Positions 1 through 9,483 of a DNA stretch of 64,000 bases are shown here, one piece after another. Position numbers and translations under genes: made by a program. The stretch comes from Gallionellales bacterium GWA2_54_124 (GTDB lineage Bacteria > Pseudomonadota > Gammaproteobacteria > Burkholderiales > Gallionellaceae): contig MGWO01000007.1 of the NCBI GenBank assembly GCA_001801025.1, forward strand, positions 248,001 through 312,000, read 5' to 3'. Below the pieces are notes generated by a model that was not told the DNA's origin, did not search any database, and saw only the letters and a list, made by a program, of their open reading frames with translations. Within the stretch, counting starts at the first letter, position 1; every line of letters starts with the position of its first letter.

Positions 1-1722
1 GCAAAGGTGTCTACGACGGCTGATTTGTCGGTTACAACACGCGCCCCTAATGGAAGTACGGGAACCTGGCTTATTGATCCGGTGACTTACACCGTTGCAG
101 CCAGCGGAGGCGATGAAACGGGTGCTGCGCTCGCGGCGCGTTTGGTTGGGACGAACATCCAAATTCAAGCGGATAGTACGGTCAATATTAACGATGCGGT
201 GTCTTGGAGTGCTAATAAGTTAACGCTGACTTCGGGTGGCAACATTAACATCAACTCCACCATGACGGCGACAGGCACCGGTAGTCTTGCTCTTGAGTAT
301 GGGCAGAGTTCCGCCAATGGCGCTGGCAGTACTTACACCGTTGCCAACAGTGCAGGAATGTATATCCCGGTAGCCACGGCATTTACCTGGAAAAAAGGCT
401 CGGCAGGGAATACAACGAACCTCGTGTTTGCCAATGACAATTTGCGCTTTGGGAATGGAACGCAAGCCTCGCTCAATAGTAATGGACTTCTGGAGCAGCC
501 CTGGTACTTCGACAATACATCGGTCGTCAACGGTGTTCAGCGAAATGCCTGGTTTAAACTCACTTTTAGCAATTATGCGTTGAATCTTGAAGTCGCGGCA
601 GGTGGTGTAGGAACGTCGGACTGGAATAGAAACGGTTCAATTCTGGGTAGCCAAACCAATCTGGCTGGAGCCATCACCTCGAAAAGTTTCGATATTTCTA
701 AATTCAAGGAAGGCACCGGCACCATCGTCTCTTCTATCAACTTGGGCTTCGGGGGCGGAGAAACACTGCGGATAGACAATACTTACACGCTGGCTGCGGG
801 CGCGTCTTTTGTTAAGACGGTCACCAATATGACCAACACCGGTGCGGCGACCGCTTCAAATCTTCGCTTATGGGTCGGAACTCAGGATGACTATGTTGCA
901 ACGCGAGATTCTCAATACAAAATTAAGGGCAACCTTACAGCGAACGGTTTTGAACAGATTGCAGCGCAAACGGATCAAGCCAAGGCATTAAAAGTCACCG
1001 AATTTAATAATGGGACAGGGGCAGCCATTCTTTTTTATTCGATATCCAGCGGTGCCGACACCTCATTTGCCAGCTGCTGTAGTTTCACGAATGCGACGGG
1101 TATTAATCCACGCAGCTCGGCGATAGCCAACCCTAACGCGGAGGATGGTTCTTACGCCTTGTTTATCCGACTGGCAGATTTGGCAGTCGGCCAGTCCGGC
1201 GGGATGACCTGGTACTACGCAGCAGCTCCTGCCGCTCAATTGACGGCTGCCGTTACTGCCGTTGCTCAGTCATCAGGAGCTGCACCTGCACCAGCGCCAG
1301 CGCCAGCAGCAGAACCTGTTAATAATATTCCCTTGTTAGCAGCGGTAGCGCATATTGAGACGGGAGCCAATCACTCCGTAGATGAATCGCGCGGTGAACA
1401 CATGAGATCATCTGCGACATTAACTCAGCCATCTGTACAGTTAGGTATTGTTAATAATGCACCTATGACGATCGGTTCCTTGGATGTGGTGTCTATCAGT
1501 TCAGGGCGCGGTGAGCGTGAAGGCACGGTGCAGGGCGCTGCCACGCCAATGACTTCAGATAGATCTGCTAATAATGATACTGGCGCGACTGACTCGGGCA
1601 CTGCCGACAGTCAAATCGCGACTCAAATTAGCGAACAACGAAGCTTATCCGGGGAGGCACGAATTTTTGTCGTAGATGGCGGTATCAACTTGGCTGTCAA
1701 TAATGAGGGAGAGTCGCGCTGA
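1..1722 (+). CDS. Two-partner secretion exoprotein (TpsA), C-terminal part
   Basis: The frame is open from the first base, so the true start lies upstream and only about 573 residues are visible. The first 100 residues read as hemagglutinin-type beta-helix (repeated Asn/Thr/Ser strands such as GGNININ). A different beta-rich region follows at about residues 165-410, with a CC pair. A low-complexity Ala-Pro linker (APAPAPAPA, near residue 430) and a polar Ser/Thr/Asn-rich tail come after it. The stop overlaps the start of the TpsB gene by one base, which is the classical tpsA-tpsB order and the main support for the call. The protein would be secreted through its partner and act at the cell surface. 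Its ligand cannot be inferred. I do not recognise the middle domain. Confidence 0.7.
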   Translation, partial: AKVSTTADLSVTTRAPNGSTGTWLIDPVTYTVAASGGDETGAALAARLVGTNIQIQADSTVNINDAVSWSANKLTLTSGGNININSTMTATGTGSLALEYGQSSANGAGSTYTVANSAGMYIPVATAFTWKKGSAGNTTNLVFANDNLRFGNGTQASLNSNGLLEQPWYFDNTSVVNGVQRNAWFKLTFSNYALNLEVAAGGVGTSDWNRNGSILGSQTNLAGAITSKSFDISKFKEGTGTIVSSINLGFGGGETLRIDNTYTLAAGASFVKTVTNMTNTGAATASNLRLWVGTQDDYVATRDSQYKIKGNLTANGFEQIAAQTDQAKALKVTEFNNGTGAAILFYSISSGADTSFASCCSFTNATGINPRSSAIANPNAEDGSYALFIRLADLAVGQSGGMTWYYAAAPAAQLTAAVTAVAQSSGAAPAPAPAPAAEPVNNIPLLAAVAHIETGANHSVDESRGEHMRSSATLTQPSVQLGIVNNAPMTIGSLDVVSISSGRGEREGTVQGAATPMTSDRSANNDTGATDSGTADSQIATQISEQRSLSGEARIFVVDGGINLAVNNEGESR

Positions 1723-3437
1723 TGTTGTGCATAGTTACCGAAGTTCGCAACCATAACGAATCCGACGCCAAAATGAAGAATAAATTTAAACTTGCACATA
1801 ACCGGCTTGCATTTTCCCTTGCGGGCATATTTTGTATCTCGAGCACCGCGTTTGCAGCGCAGCCGCCCGATGCAGGGCGCACCCTGCAAGAAATGGTGCC
1901 GGTGCTTTCTGCACCTGAAAATCGTCCGGGTATTACCGTAGCGGCCCCCGAAATTACAGATGGTTTGGCCGGTGGTACTCAAGTGGATGTGACATCAGTT
2001 ACGTTCAGCGGCAATACGAAATTTACGGAAGAAGTATTGCGCGGTGTGTTGGGTGAGCTCTCAGGAAAAACTTACGATATGGCTGCTATGAAGGGGCTGG
2101 CGAATCTTGTATCACGCTATTATCGCAACCATGGTTATCCTTTTGCTCGCGCTTTCTTGCCTCCGCAGCCCTTGACTGACGGGGCCTTGCGCATCGATAT
2201 TACCGAAGGTTGCTATGGTGCGATACAAGCTAAAAGCGAAGATCCCCGTGCTGGGAATGCGCAGTCGTTTTTGAGTGATTTGCAGACAGGTGCTGTAATC
2301 GAAAGCGCTGCTCTGGAACGCGCCACTTTGATTCTAGATGACCAGCCGGGCTTTAAGTCGTCCCCCGTTGTGCGTCCCGGCCAGCAAACCGGCGCCGGTG
2401 ATTTGGATGTGCTTGTAGAACGCGTGTCGCGCTTCAGCGGAGAAGTCGGCCTTGATAATTATGGCAATCGCTATACCGGTAACACACGTGGGCATCTAGA
2501 CCTGTTTGCTAACAGCCCCTTTATTTTCGGCGACAAGGTAACCTTGCGAACCATGCTCACCAGTGAAAATATGTGGATGGGTGAAGTAGGTTACAGTCGG
2601 CCTTTGGGTAGTTCAGGTTTGCGCGGTACGGTCAGTTACAATCAAAACTATTATCAACTTGGCAAAGAATTTGCCAACCTCAAGGCGCATGGTACGGCCA
2701 AAGTATCCAGCGTAGGTCTGAGCTATCCTTTAGTGCGTTCTCAGAACACCAATGTCACACTGAGTTCGAATTTGCAGGAAAAGAAACTTCAGGACATTCA
2801 GGATGTCGCGATTACTCAGGGCAATAAGTCGAGCCTGTCCTTGCCAATCACGCTCAATTTTGACCGGCGCGATACGCTGGGGGGCGGCGGCGTTACTTAT
2901 GGCAGTTTCAGTTGGACTCACGGTAATCTGAGTCTTGACACCGGACTTGCGGCAACCGATCTCAATACCGCTAAAACAGCCGGCAATTACGACAAGCTGA
3001 ATCTTGATGTCTCGCGCTTGCAGGCACTGCCGGCCAATTTCACGCTTTATGGGCGTTTCTCTGCACAGTTAACCAATAAGAACCTCGATTCATCCGAAGG
3101 TTTCGGGCTGGGCGGGCCAAGCGGGGTGAGGGCATACCCTTCTGGAGAAGGTTATGGCAATGAGGGCATGCTGGCGCAATTAGAGCTGCGCTACGCTGTC
3201 AATATGTTTGCGCCCTATGTTTTCGTGGATGGCGGTAATGTCAGAATCAACCACACGCCGTGGGCGGCGGGGAATAACCATCGCAGCATCGGCGGTGACG
3301 GCTTCGGCGTGCGTATCAACCATAAAGATTGGAACGCTGATGTCAGTGTGGCGTGGCATACCTATGGCGGCATTCCACAATCCGACAGCAACAACAATAC
3401 TCCTATGGCTTGGGCGACCCTCGGATATAAGTTTTAA
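1722..3437 (+). CDS. TpsB outer-membrane transporter (ShlB/FhaC/HecB family)
   Basis: Exports the preceding exoprotein across the outer membrane. A signal peptide ends near AFA-A at residue 46. POTRA-type sequence lies at about residues 86-165 (VTFSGNTKFTEEVL...). The C-terminal half is a beta-barrel ending in aromatic YKF. The conserved loop-6 motif, usually VRGY, is VRAY here at residues 469-472, followed by GEGYGNEG. FVDGG near residue 503 is also typical. The chosen start overlaps the upstream stop (TGATG) and has a GAGGGAGAG ribosome site 9-10 bases upstream. An alternative start at 1773 (MKNKFK) would give a shorter, more standard signal peptide but has no clear ribosome site. The length of 571 residues is normal for the family. 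Confidence 0.9.
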   Translation: MLCIVTEVRNHNESDAKMKNKFKLAHNRLAFSLAGIFCISSTAFAAQPPDAGRTLQEMVPVLSAPENRPGITVAAPEITDGLAGGTQVDVTSVTFSGNTKFTEEVLRGVLGELSGKTYDMAAMKGLANLVSRYYRNHGYPFARAFLPPQPLTDGALRIDITEGCYGAIQAKSEDPRAGNAQSFLSDLQTGAVIESAALERATLILDDQPGFKSSPVVRPGQQTGAGDLDVLVERVSRFSGEVGLDNYGNRYTGNTRGHLDLFANSPFIFGDKVTLRTMLTSENMWMGEVGYSRPLGSSGLRGTVSYNQNYYQLGKEFANLKAHGTAKVSSVGLSYPLVRSQNTNVTLSSNLQEKKLQDIQDVAITQGNKSSLSLPITLNFDRRDTLGGGGVTYGSFSWTHGNLSLDTGLAATDLNTAKTAGNYDKLNLDVSRLQALPANFTLYGRFSAQLTNKNLDSSEGFGLGGPSGVRAYPSGEGYGNEGMLAQLELRYAVNMFAPYVFVDGGNVRINHTPWAAGNNHRSIGGDGFGVRINHKDWNADVSVAWHTYGGIPQSDSNNNTPMAWATLGYKF

Positions 3438-3490
3438 TTTATAGAGTATGCTAATTTCTTCTGAAATTAGTCGCCGTTAGAGGTGGAATT

Positions 3491-3535
3491 TGCCCAATAA
3501 TAAAGCCCGGTTAAACCGGGCTTTATTATTGGGCA
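3491..3535. terminator. Bidirectional terminator with 22-bp perfect arms
   Basis: A perfect inverted repeat with 22-base arms around a single central A, GC-rich at the tip (AAGCCCGG / CCGGGCTT) and A/T-rich at the base. It sits between the convergent TpsB gene and the small minus-strand gene, so it can serve both directions. Confidence 0.9.
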
Positions 3536-3553
3536 AGCAGATACAGCGGGGAG

Positions 3554-3706
3554 TTACTGTGCGATGGTGGTATCGTCGGTTGTCGGTTGCGCCTGTCCGT
3601 TCTGTTCTTCCTTTGCGGCCGTTTTCTTCAGCAGTTTGTCGGCTTGTTTCTTTTGTTTGGCTAATTCTTTTTGCCGTTTTTCGAAGGTGTAATTTGTCTT
3701 GGCCAT
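3554..3706 (-). CDS. Small Lys/Gln-rich conserved hypothetical protein (50 aa)
   Basis: The protein starts MAKTNYTFEKRQKELAK and continues with a Lys/Gln/Glu-rich helix (KQKKQADKLLKK), then a polar Thr/Gln-rich tail. An AGGA ribosome site lies 7 bases before the ATG, which decides this start over the longer open frame running into the helicase gene. It follows the RNA helicase on the same strand and is separated from it by a hairpin. The strongly basic, helical composition would suit a nucleic-acid or ribosome-associated protein, but that is inference. No domain is recognised. Confidence 0.65.
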   Translation of the reverse strand: MAKTNYTFEKRQKELAKQKKQADKLLKKTAAKEEQNGQAQPTTDDTTIAQ

Positions 3707-3722
3707 GATGGTGTCCTGATGT

Positions 3723-3747
3723 GTTCCTGCCTTTTCAGGGCAGGAAC
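3723..3747 (-). terminator. Hairpin between helicase gene and small gene
   Basis: Perfect 9-bp arms (GTTCCTGCC / GGCAGGAAC) around a 7-base loop, 30 bases after the helicase stop. There is no U-tract on the minus strand, so it may be a Rho-dependent end, a processing site or an mRNA stabiliser rather than an intrinsic terminator. Confidence 0.5.
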
Positions 3748-3776
3748 CGTTAATAGTAAATTTTGACAGCGGGTGA

Positions 3777-5285
3777 TTATTTGCCGCGTCTTGCTGCAGG
3801 ACGGGGTGAAAACAGCGCGGGTTGAGGCATGGCCTGATGGCGGGCGGCTTCAGACAGTAAAGGTTGCGGCTTCGGTGTCGATTGTGAGGCGCGAGGTTTT
3901 TGCGCCGGACGAGGTTGGCCGGCAGTTTGCGGACCGCGTGGCGTCTGAGTTCGTGTCTGTGGGTCGCGTGGTGCACGATTGCCAGTTTGACCTTCGCGCG
4001 GCGGGCGGTTGCCATCTCGCGGTGCGTTCCCCTCACGCGGCGGACGGGCTGTGGTGTTGCTGTGGCGTTTCTGGCCGTGCTGCGGGCGAGGAGGGCGCGG
4101 CGCTTCTGGCGGGATATGTGTGGGTGGCACGAAGCTGTCGATGGCAATCCTTGGGATCTGCGTCTTGATCAGGCGCTCGATGTCTTTCAAGTGTTGTATC
4201 TCTTCGCTATCCACCAGTGAAATTGCCGCGCCATTGCTGCCGGCGCGTCCTGTCCGGCCGATGCGGTGCACATAATCTTCGGGCACGTTAGGCAGTTCGA
4301 AATTGACCACGTGGGGCAGCATATCGATATCGAGGCCGCGGGCTGCGATGTCGGTTGCAACCAGCACGGGCAGCGTGCCGTCTTTAAACTGCGATAAGGC
4401 TTTAGTGCGTGCCGACTGGCTCTTGTTGCCGTGAATTGCAGCGGCAGGAATGCCGTCGGCATTGAGTTTTTCTGCCAGACGGTTAGCGCCGTGCTTGGTG
4501 CGGGTAAACACCAGCACCTGCTTCCAGTCATTGTGCTTGATCAGATGGGAAAGCAGATGGCTTTTGAGTTTTTGCGCAACCATATGGACGGTTTGTGCGA
4601 CCAGTTCCGATGTGGTGTTGCGTCGTGCGACTTCGACGAAGCCCGGATTGTTGAGCAGTCCGTCAGACAGCGTCTTGATTTCTTCGGAGAACGTCGCGGA
4701 AAACAGCAGGTTCTGGCGCTTTTTAGGCAGCAGTGCGAGGATTTTTTTGATATCGCGGATAAAGCCCATGTCCAGCATGCGGTCGGCTTCGTCCAGAATC
4801 AGGATTTCAACGGCAGATAAATCCAGCGTCTTTTGTCCCACGTGATCCAGCAGACGGCCCGGTGTTGCGACCAGAATGTCCACTTGACCGCGCAATGATT
4901 TTATTTGTGGATTGATGTTGACCCCGCCGAACATCACTAAAGATTTGAGCGACAGGTATTTTCCGTAGGTCTGTACCGATTCTTCGACCTGGGCTGCGAG
5001 TTCGCGCGTCGGCGTCAGGATCAGGCAGCGCGGCCGGCCGGCACCGGGATTCGGGGCAGGACGGCTGTTCAGCAGATGCAAGACCGGCAGGGTAAAGCCT
5101 GCGGTTTTGCCGGTGCCCGTCTGTGCGCCGGCCAGCAAATCGCCGCCAGCGAGCACCAGCGGTATCGCTTGAGCCTGTACGGGGGTGGGTTGCGTGTAGC
5201 CTGCGTCAGCAATGGCGCGCATGATAGGTTCAGCCAGATTGAGGCTGGCAAAGGTAACAGTTGAGGCGGTAATAGTATTTGGCAA
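3777..5285 (-). CDS. rhlE: DEAD-box ATP-dependent RNA helicase, RhlE type
   Basis: Unwinds RNA duplexes using ATP; RhlE proteins act in ribosome maturation and RNA turnover in the cytoplasm. The motifs are in order: Q motif near residues 30-42 ([14 protein letters not shown]), AQTGTGKT 54-61, PTRELA 92-97, DEAD 165-168, SAT 196-198, HRIGRTGR 340-347. After residue 395 comes a roughly 105-residue Pro/Arg/Gln-rich basic tail, typical of RhlE and likely to bind RNA. The start codon is TTG: an AGGAG site lies 7 bases upstream. The ATG just before it is in another frame. The gene runs toward the small Lys-rich gene and is divergent from fmdB. Confidence 0.92.
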   Translation of the reverse strand: MPNTITASTVTFASLNLAEPIMRAIADAGYTQPTPVQAQAIPLVLAGGDLLAGAQTGTGKTAGFTLPVLHLLNSRPAPNPGAGRPRCLILTPTRELAAQVEESVQTYGKYLSLKSLVMFGGVNINPQIKSLRGQVDILVATPGRLLDHVGQKTLDLSAVEILILDEADRMLDMGFIRDIKKILALLPKKRQNLLFSATFSEEIKTLSDGLLNNPGFVEVARRNTTSELVAQTVHMVAQKLKSHLLSHLIKHNDWKQVLVFTRTKHGANRLAEKLNADGIPAAAIHGNKSQSARTKALSQFKDGTLPVLVATDIAARGLDIDMLPHVVNFELPNVPEDYVHRIGRTGRAGSNGAAISLVDSEEIQHLKDIERLIKTQIPRIAIDSFVPPTHIPPEAPRPPRPQHGQKRHSNTTARPPREGNAPRDGNRPPREGQTGNRAPRDPQTRTQTPRGPQTAGQPRPAQKPRASQSTPKPQPLLSEAARHQAMPQPALFSPRPAARRGK

Positions 5286-5415
5286 AGCATGGCTCCTGCG
5301 ACGGCCTGACGCTCAAGAATGAGCGGCACCAATCGGGGCAGACGAAATGTGTGATCGAAGAGATCTGGAGTTGTAATAGGCCGCTGCGCTGATTGGCTTT
5401 ACGCAGGGCGAGTGC

Positions 5416-5421
5416 ATTATA
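5416..5421 (-). promoter_or_regulatory. Candidate -10 box for the helicase gene
   Basis: Reads TATAAT on the minus strand about 130 bases upstream of the TTG start. No good -35 box is seen at normal spacing. The 321-base divergent gap (5286-5606) otherwise holds only the fmdB-side -10 sequences. Confidence 0.4.
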
Positions 5422-5567
5422 CATAATAAAGCGTTTGATGGTTTGCCGGGGCGTTAGCGGTTCTCCTGTTCGTGCTGGTGCTCTGGCGCGCTATAATTTC
5501 TTGCGGGTTCTTGTATTTTGCCGATTCGATGCAATATACGGATGCATGGAAAAGCGTCTCGCTCAGG

Positions 5568-5573
5568 TATAAT
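5568..5573 (+). promoter_or_regulatory. Candidate -10 box for the fmdB-DUF502-aspS operon
   Basis: A perfect TATAAT 34 bases before the fmdB-type start codon. A second TATAAT lies at 5492-5497. Neither has a convincing -35 hexamer. Confidence 0.5.
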
Positions 5574-5606
5574 GCCCAATTTTGAAACGATTCGACAGGA
5601 AAATTC

Positions 5607-5849
5607 ATGCCAATTTATGCTTATGCGTGTTCCGATTGCGGTCTGCAAAAAGATGTCATGCAAAAAATGAGCGATGAGCCGCTCAGCACGTGCCCTGAAT
5701 GCGCCAAGGAAACATTTTCCAAACAGTTGACTGCGCCCGGCTTTCAGCTGAAGGGCAACGGCTATTATGCGACCGACTTTAAAAATAAGCCTGCATCGCC
5801 CTGTGCGCCTTGCCCTAGCGCCTCATCATGTCCCTCGGCTAGCGAATGA
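5607..5849 (+). CDS. FmdB-family zinc-ribbon regulatory protein
   Basis: A protein of 80 residues with the FmdB zinc ribbon: MPIYAYACSDCG (Cys8, Cys11) and CPEC (Cys29, Cys32), then the GFQLKGNGYYATDFK segment typical of the family. The Ser/Pro/Cys-rich tail (CAPCPSASSC) is variable among relatives. The family name comes from a methylotroph amidase-operon regulator; the actual role in most bacteria is unknown. It overlaps the next gene by four bases (ATGA), and the pair then runs into aspS. Confidence 0.85.
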   Translation: MPIYAYACSDCGLQKDVMQKMSDEPLSTCPECAKETFSKQLTAPGFQLKGNGYYATDFKNKPASPCAPCPSASSCPSASE

Positions 5850-6463
5850 AAAAATTTCTTGTCACCGGCCTGTTGGTCTGGGTGCCGTTAGGTATCACGA
5901 TCTGGGTGCTGAATCTGACCATCACGACGATGGATCAGACCTTGCTGCTTTTGCCGAGAGACTGGCACCCGGATATTTTGCTGGGCATCCACATTCCGGG
6001 CTTAGGGATTATTCTGACTTTCGCGGTGGTGTTGCTCACCGGCTTGCTGATCCGCAACGTATTTGGCCAGAGATTATGGGCGGCCTCCGAGAAGGGCATG
6101 CTGCACGTCCCCTTCGTCGGCAATATCTATAAAGGCGTCAAACAGGTCAGCGATACCTTGTTGTCCGGCAGTGGCAACTCATTCCGCAAGGTGCTGCTGG
6201 TGCGCTATCCGCATCCGGATGCCTGGTCGCTCGCCTTTCAAACCAATGTGCCCAATGACGTGGTCAGCCGGTTTGATGAGGAGTATGTGGCGGTGTTTAT
6301 TCCCACTACGCCGAGCCCTGTCAACGGTTTTTATTTTTTCGTACGTCGTGCCGACACCATCGTGCTGGATATGACGGTTGATGTGGCATTGCGCTCCATC
6401 GTTTCAATGGGCGTGGTCTCCGATACGCCATCGGCTATCCCGTCTTCACCTACACTTTCTTAA
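5846..6463 (+). CDS. DUF502-family inner-membrane protein
   Basis: 205 residues with two hydrophobic segments (about residues 4-28 and 47-70), then a soluble domain with [17 protein letters not shown] and [14 protein letters not shown], which are characteristic of DUF502 proteins. Molecular function is unknown. It is translationally coupled to the fmdB-type gene by a four-base overlap and followed five bases later by aspS, an order I recall from many betaproteobacteria. Confidence 0.85.
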   Translation: MKKFLVTGLLVWVPLGITIWVLNLTITTMDQTLLLLPRDWHPDILLGIHIPGLGIILTFAVVLLTGLLIRNVFGQRLWAASEKGMLHVPFVGNIYKGVKQVSDTLLSGSGNSFRKVLLVRYPHPDAWSLAFQTNVPNDVVSRFDEEYVAVFIPTTPSPVNGFYFFVRRADTIVLDMTVDVALRSIVSMGVVSDTPSAIPSSPTLS

Positions 6464-6468
6464 ATATT

Positions 6469-8265
6469 ATGCGTACACATTACTGCGGCACACTCAATAC
6501 CGACCAACTTGACCAGACCGTGAGCATTTGCGGCTGGGCGCACCGCCGCCGCGATCACGGCGGGGTAATTTTCATCGACCTGCGCGATCGCGAAGGTCTG
6601 GCTCAGGTGGTTTGTAATCCCGATCAGCTTGAGATGTTCAAAATCGCCGAATCGGTGCGTAACGAATATGTATTGCGCATCACAGGCACGGTGCGTCGCC
6701 GCCCTGAAGGCGCGTCCAACAGCAATCTGGTCAGCGGCGAGATCGAAATTCTGTGCCATGAGATCGAGGTACTGAACGCATCGATCACCCCGCCGTTCCA
6801 GCTCGACGATGAAAACTTGTCGGAAAACGTCCGTCTGACCCATCGCGTGATCGACTTGCGCCGTCCGCAGATGCAAAAGAATCTGATGCTGCGCTACAAA
6901 GTGACCCGTGCATTCCGTAATTTCTTAGACAGCCGCGGTTTCATCGACATTGAAACGCCGATGCTGACCAAGTCCACACCGGAAGGCGCGCGCGATTATC
7001 TGGTGCCGTCTCGCGTGCATCCGGGCGAGTTTTTTGCGCTGCCGCAGTCGCCGCAGTTGTTCAAACAGTTGCTGATGGTGGCGGGTTTCGATCGCTATTA
7101 CCAGATCACAAAATGTTTCCGCGATGAAGATTTGCGCGCTGATCGTCAGCCTGAATTCACACAGGTGGATATCGAGACTTCGTTCCTGAACGAGACGCAG
7201 ATCACGGCACTGACCGAAGAGCTGATCCGTACCGTATTCAAGGAAACGCTGGCGGTTGATCTGCCGAATCCGTTTCCGCGTATGCCCTATAGCGAGGCGA
7301 TGGCGCGTTTCGGTTCCGACAAGCCTGATTTGCGTGTCACGCTCGAACTGACTGAAGTGACCGATGTGATGAAGGATGTCGCGTTCAAGGTGTTTGCAGG
7401 CGTCGCGAATTCGGCGACCGGCCGCATTGCTGCGATGCGTGTGCCAGGCGGCGCTGCCTTCACCCGTGGCGAAATCGATGAATACACCAAGTTTGTCAGC
7501 ATCTACGGCGCGAAGGGCTTGGCTTACATTAAGGTTAACGATATCACCCAGCCGAATGAAACCGGTCTGCAATCGCCTATCGTGAAAAACATCCACGAAG
7601 CGGCGTTGAAATCTGTGATTGAACGCACGGGCGCTGCAAATGGCGACATTATTTTCTTCGGCGCCGACCGTGAAAAAATTGTCAACGACGCGCTGGGTGC
7701 ACTGCGCTGCAAGATCGGTCACGAAAAAGGCCATGTCAACGGAAATGCCTGGGAGCCGTTGTGGGTGGTGGACTTCCCGATGTTTGAATACGACGAAGAA
7801 GGTAAACGCTGGAACGCCTGCCATCATCCGTTCACCGCACCTAAGGACGAACATCTGGCGCTGCTGGAATCCGATCCGGGCAAGTGTTTGGCCAAGGCAT
7901 ACGATCTGGCCTTGAACGGCTCTGAGCTGGGCGGCGGATCGGTGCGTATCCATAAAGCGGAGGTGCAGAGTCAGGTATTCCGCGCGCTTAATATCGGGGA
8001 TGAAGAAGCACAATTGAAATTCGGCTTCCTGCTCGATGCCTTGCAGTATGGCGCGCCACCGCATGGAGGCCTGGCGTTTGGTCTGGATCGCATCGTCACG
8101 ATGATGACGGGTTCAGAATCGATCCGCGATGTGATCGCCTTCCCCAAGACGCAGCGTGCGCAGTGTCTGTTGACGCAAGCGCCGTCTGCCGTAGATGAGC
8201 GTCAGTTGCGCGACTTGCACATCCGCCTGCGCCAGCAGCCGACAGTGGAAGTGGTCAAGGAGTAA
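6469..8265 (+). CDS. aspS: Aspartyl-tRNA synthetase
   Basis: Class II synthetase that charges tRNA-Asp with aspartate. It has an N-terminal OB-fold anticodon-binding domain (about residues 1-105, [15 protein letters not shown]), a catalytic core with motif 2 ([19 protein letters not shown]) and motif 3 (GLDRIVTMM), and the large GAD insertion of bacterial AspRS. The length of 598 residues is standard. Many betaproteobacterial AspRS are non-discriminating and work with GatCAB on tRNA-Asn; the sequence alone does not settle this. The gene is followed two bases later by the RNase gene. Confidence 0.97.
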   Translation: MRTHYCGTLNTDQLDQTVSICGWAHRRRDHGGVIFIDLRDREGLAQVVCNPDQLEMFKIAESVRNEYVLRITGTVRRRPEGASNSNLVSGEIEILCHEIEVLNASITPPFQLDDENLSENVRLTHRVIDLRRPQMQKNLMLRYKVTRAFRNFLDSRGFIDIETPMLTKSTPEGARDYLVPSRVHPGEFFALPQSPQLFKQLLMVAGFDRYYQITKCFRDEDLRADRQPEFTQVDIETSFLNETQITALTEELIRTVFKETLAVDLPNPFPRMPYSEAMARFGSDKPDLRVTLELTEVTDVMKDVAFKVFAGVANSATGRIAAMRVPGGAAFTRGEIDEYTKFVSIYGAKGLAYIKVNDITQPNETGLQSPIVKNIHEAALKSVIERTGAANGDIIFFGADREKIVNDALGALRCKIGHEKGHVNGNAWEPLWVVDFPMFEYDEEGKRWNACHHPFTAPKDEHLALLESDPGKCLAKAYDLALNGSELGGGSVRIHKAEVQSQVFRALNIGDEEAQLKFGFLLDALQYGAPPHGGLAFGLDRIVTMMTGSESIRDVIAFPKTQRAQCLLTQAPSAVDERQLRDLHIRLRQQPTVEVVKE

Positions 8266-8267
8266 AT

Positions 8268-8630
8268 ATGCTGCGCATGCTGCAACTCTGGCTGATTCTG
8301 ATGGCTTTTTGCCTGCCGGCAGAGGCGCACTCGCATCACCGCGAAGCGGCCGAAGTTGCGGTCATCGCGGCGGCTGATTTGCCGGCAGAGGCGCGTGCCA
8401 CCTTGCATGCGATTCATCAGGGCGGGCCGTTTGCTTACGACAGGGATGGCGTGGTATTTGGAAATTACGAGCGGGTCTTGCCTAGACAGGCGCGCGGCTA
8501 TTATCATGAATACACAGTAAAAACGCCGGGTGCACGTAACCGGGGAGCGCGCCGTATCATCGCAGGTCGTCCGGGCGAGTATTACTACAGCGCAGACCAT
8601 TATCAATCCTTTAATCGCATACGGGAGTAG
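8268..8630 (+). CDS. Secreted guanyl-specific ribonuclease (RNase Sa/N1/T1 family)
   Basis: Cleaves RNA after G, by family knowledge. The signal peptide is residues 1-20 (LWLILMAFCLPAEA-HS), so the product is exported. The mature part has the microbial RNase fold signature with Glu81 (YHEYTV), Arg95/Arg96 (RGARRII) and His111 (SADHYQSF). Their spacing matches the catalytic Glu54-Arg69-His85 of RNase Sa within one residue. The immediate downstream gene is a barstar, the cytoplasmic inhibitor that would protect the producer. It sits within a housekeeping operon after aspS. It could be a nutritional or competition enzyme; no toxin delivery domain is present. Confidence 0.85.
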   Translation: MLRMLQLWLILMAFCLPAEAHSHHREAAEVAVIAAADLPAEARATLHAIHQGGPFAYDRDGVVFGNYERVLPRQARGYYHEYTVKTPGARNRGARRIIAGRPGEYYYSADHYQSFNRIRE

Positions 8631-8632
8631 CC

Positions 8633-9025
8633 ATGAGCGCAGTACCACAACTGAACAATCTGGCAGCGGCGGGCTGCCATAAGCTGGACTGTGATGTGAA
8701 TGGGCTGTTGGAGGCCGCCGATGCAGCAGGATACGCGCTGTTTGAGGCCGAATTAAAAGGCGTCAAAGGCAAGAAAAATCTGCTCAACGCCTTATCACGC
8801 GCGACGAAATATCCGGGTGAGTTCGGCGAAAACTGGGATGCGTTGGTCGATATCTTGTGCGACCTGTCGTGGGATGCGGCGCCCGGTTTCGTGCTGGTGT
8901 TACGCAATGTCAGTCCGACGCTGGGGCTGTCGTCTAACGATCGTGAAATTGCGCAGGATATTTTCGATGATACGGTCGTGTACTGGCGGCAACGCAATAT
9001 TCCGTTCTGGATATTTTTTGCCTGA
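8633..9025 (+). CDS. Barstar-family ribonuclease inhibitor
   Basis: 130 residues without a signal peptide, so cytoplasmic. Contains the barstar core: the segment EFGENWDALVDILCDLSW (residues 62-79) corresponds to the barnase-binding helix region with the key acidic residues, followed by FVLVLRNV. It starts two bases after the RNase stop, consistent with tight co-expression of inhibitor and enzyme. It is expected to block the RNase active site before export. It is longer than Bacillus barstar (about 90 residues) because of an N-terminal extension. Confidence 0.85.
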   Translation: MSAVPQLNNLAAAGCHKLDCDVNGLLEAADAAGYALFEAELKGVKGKKNLLNALSRATKYPGEFGENWDALVDILCDLSWDAAPGFVLVLRNVSPTLGLSSNDREIAQDIFDDTVVYWRQRNIPFWIFFA

Positions 9026-9027
9026 AC

Positions 9028-9483
9028 ATGAACGGTAAAAAACAGCCGGTATCAGTGCTGGTGGTGATTTATACAGCCGACCTTGAGGTGTTAGTGCTCG
9101 AGCGTGCCGATCATCCGGGGTACTGGCAGTCGGTGACCGGCAGCCGTGAAGGCGTGGAGTCATTGCGCGACACGGCGATACGCGAAGTGCGTGAGGAAAC
9201 GGGACTCGATGCGAATCGGTATGAGTTTACGCACTGGCAGTTGCAAAATACCTATGAAATTTATTCGCACTGGCGTCATCGTTATGACGAAGGTGTCACG
9301 CAAAATACCGAACATGTGTTCGGATTGCAATTAGACAGCCGGCAGGAAATTCAGTTATCCCCCCGCGAACATCTGAATTATCAGTGGCTGCACTGGCAGG
9401 CAGCGGCGCAGAAAGTTTTTTCGCCGAGCAACCGGGAGGCCATCTTGCAACTGACGCAGCGCGTCATCAGGAAAATGTCATGA
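9028..9483 (+). CDS. nudB: Dihydroneopterin triphosphate diphosphatase (Nudix)
   Basis: Removes pyrophosphate from 7,8-dihydroneopterin triphosphate in folate synthesis. The complete Nudix box GX5EX7REVXEEXGL is at residues 38-60. The N-terminal strand [10 protein letters not shown] and the surrounding length (151 residues) fit NudB. It overlaps nadA by four bases (ATGA). Another Nudix hydrolase function cannot be excluded, but the aspS-nudB neighbourhood is a common context for nudB. Confidence 0.85.
   Translation: MNGKKQPVSVLVVIYTADLEVLVLERADHPGYWQSVTGSREGVESLRDTAIREVREETGLDANRYEFTHWQLQNTYEIYSHWRHRYDEGVTQNTEHVFGLQLDSRQEIQLSPREHLNYQWLHWQAAAQKVFSPSNREAILQLTQRVIRKMS

Noticed and set aside
3554..4147. 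Extended 197-codon version of the small Lys-rich gene
   Set aside because: The first 147 codons run antisense-frame through the helicase tail; the ribosome site and protein-like sequence begin only at the MAKTNYTF start.
6925..8064. Long minus-strand open frame (379 codons) opposite aspS
   Set aside because: It lies fully antisense to a clear aspartyl-tRNA synthetase, has no recognisable domain and no ribosome site; long antisense frames are common in GC-rich codon-biased genes.
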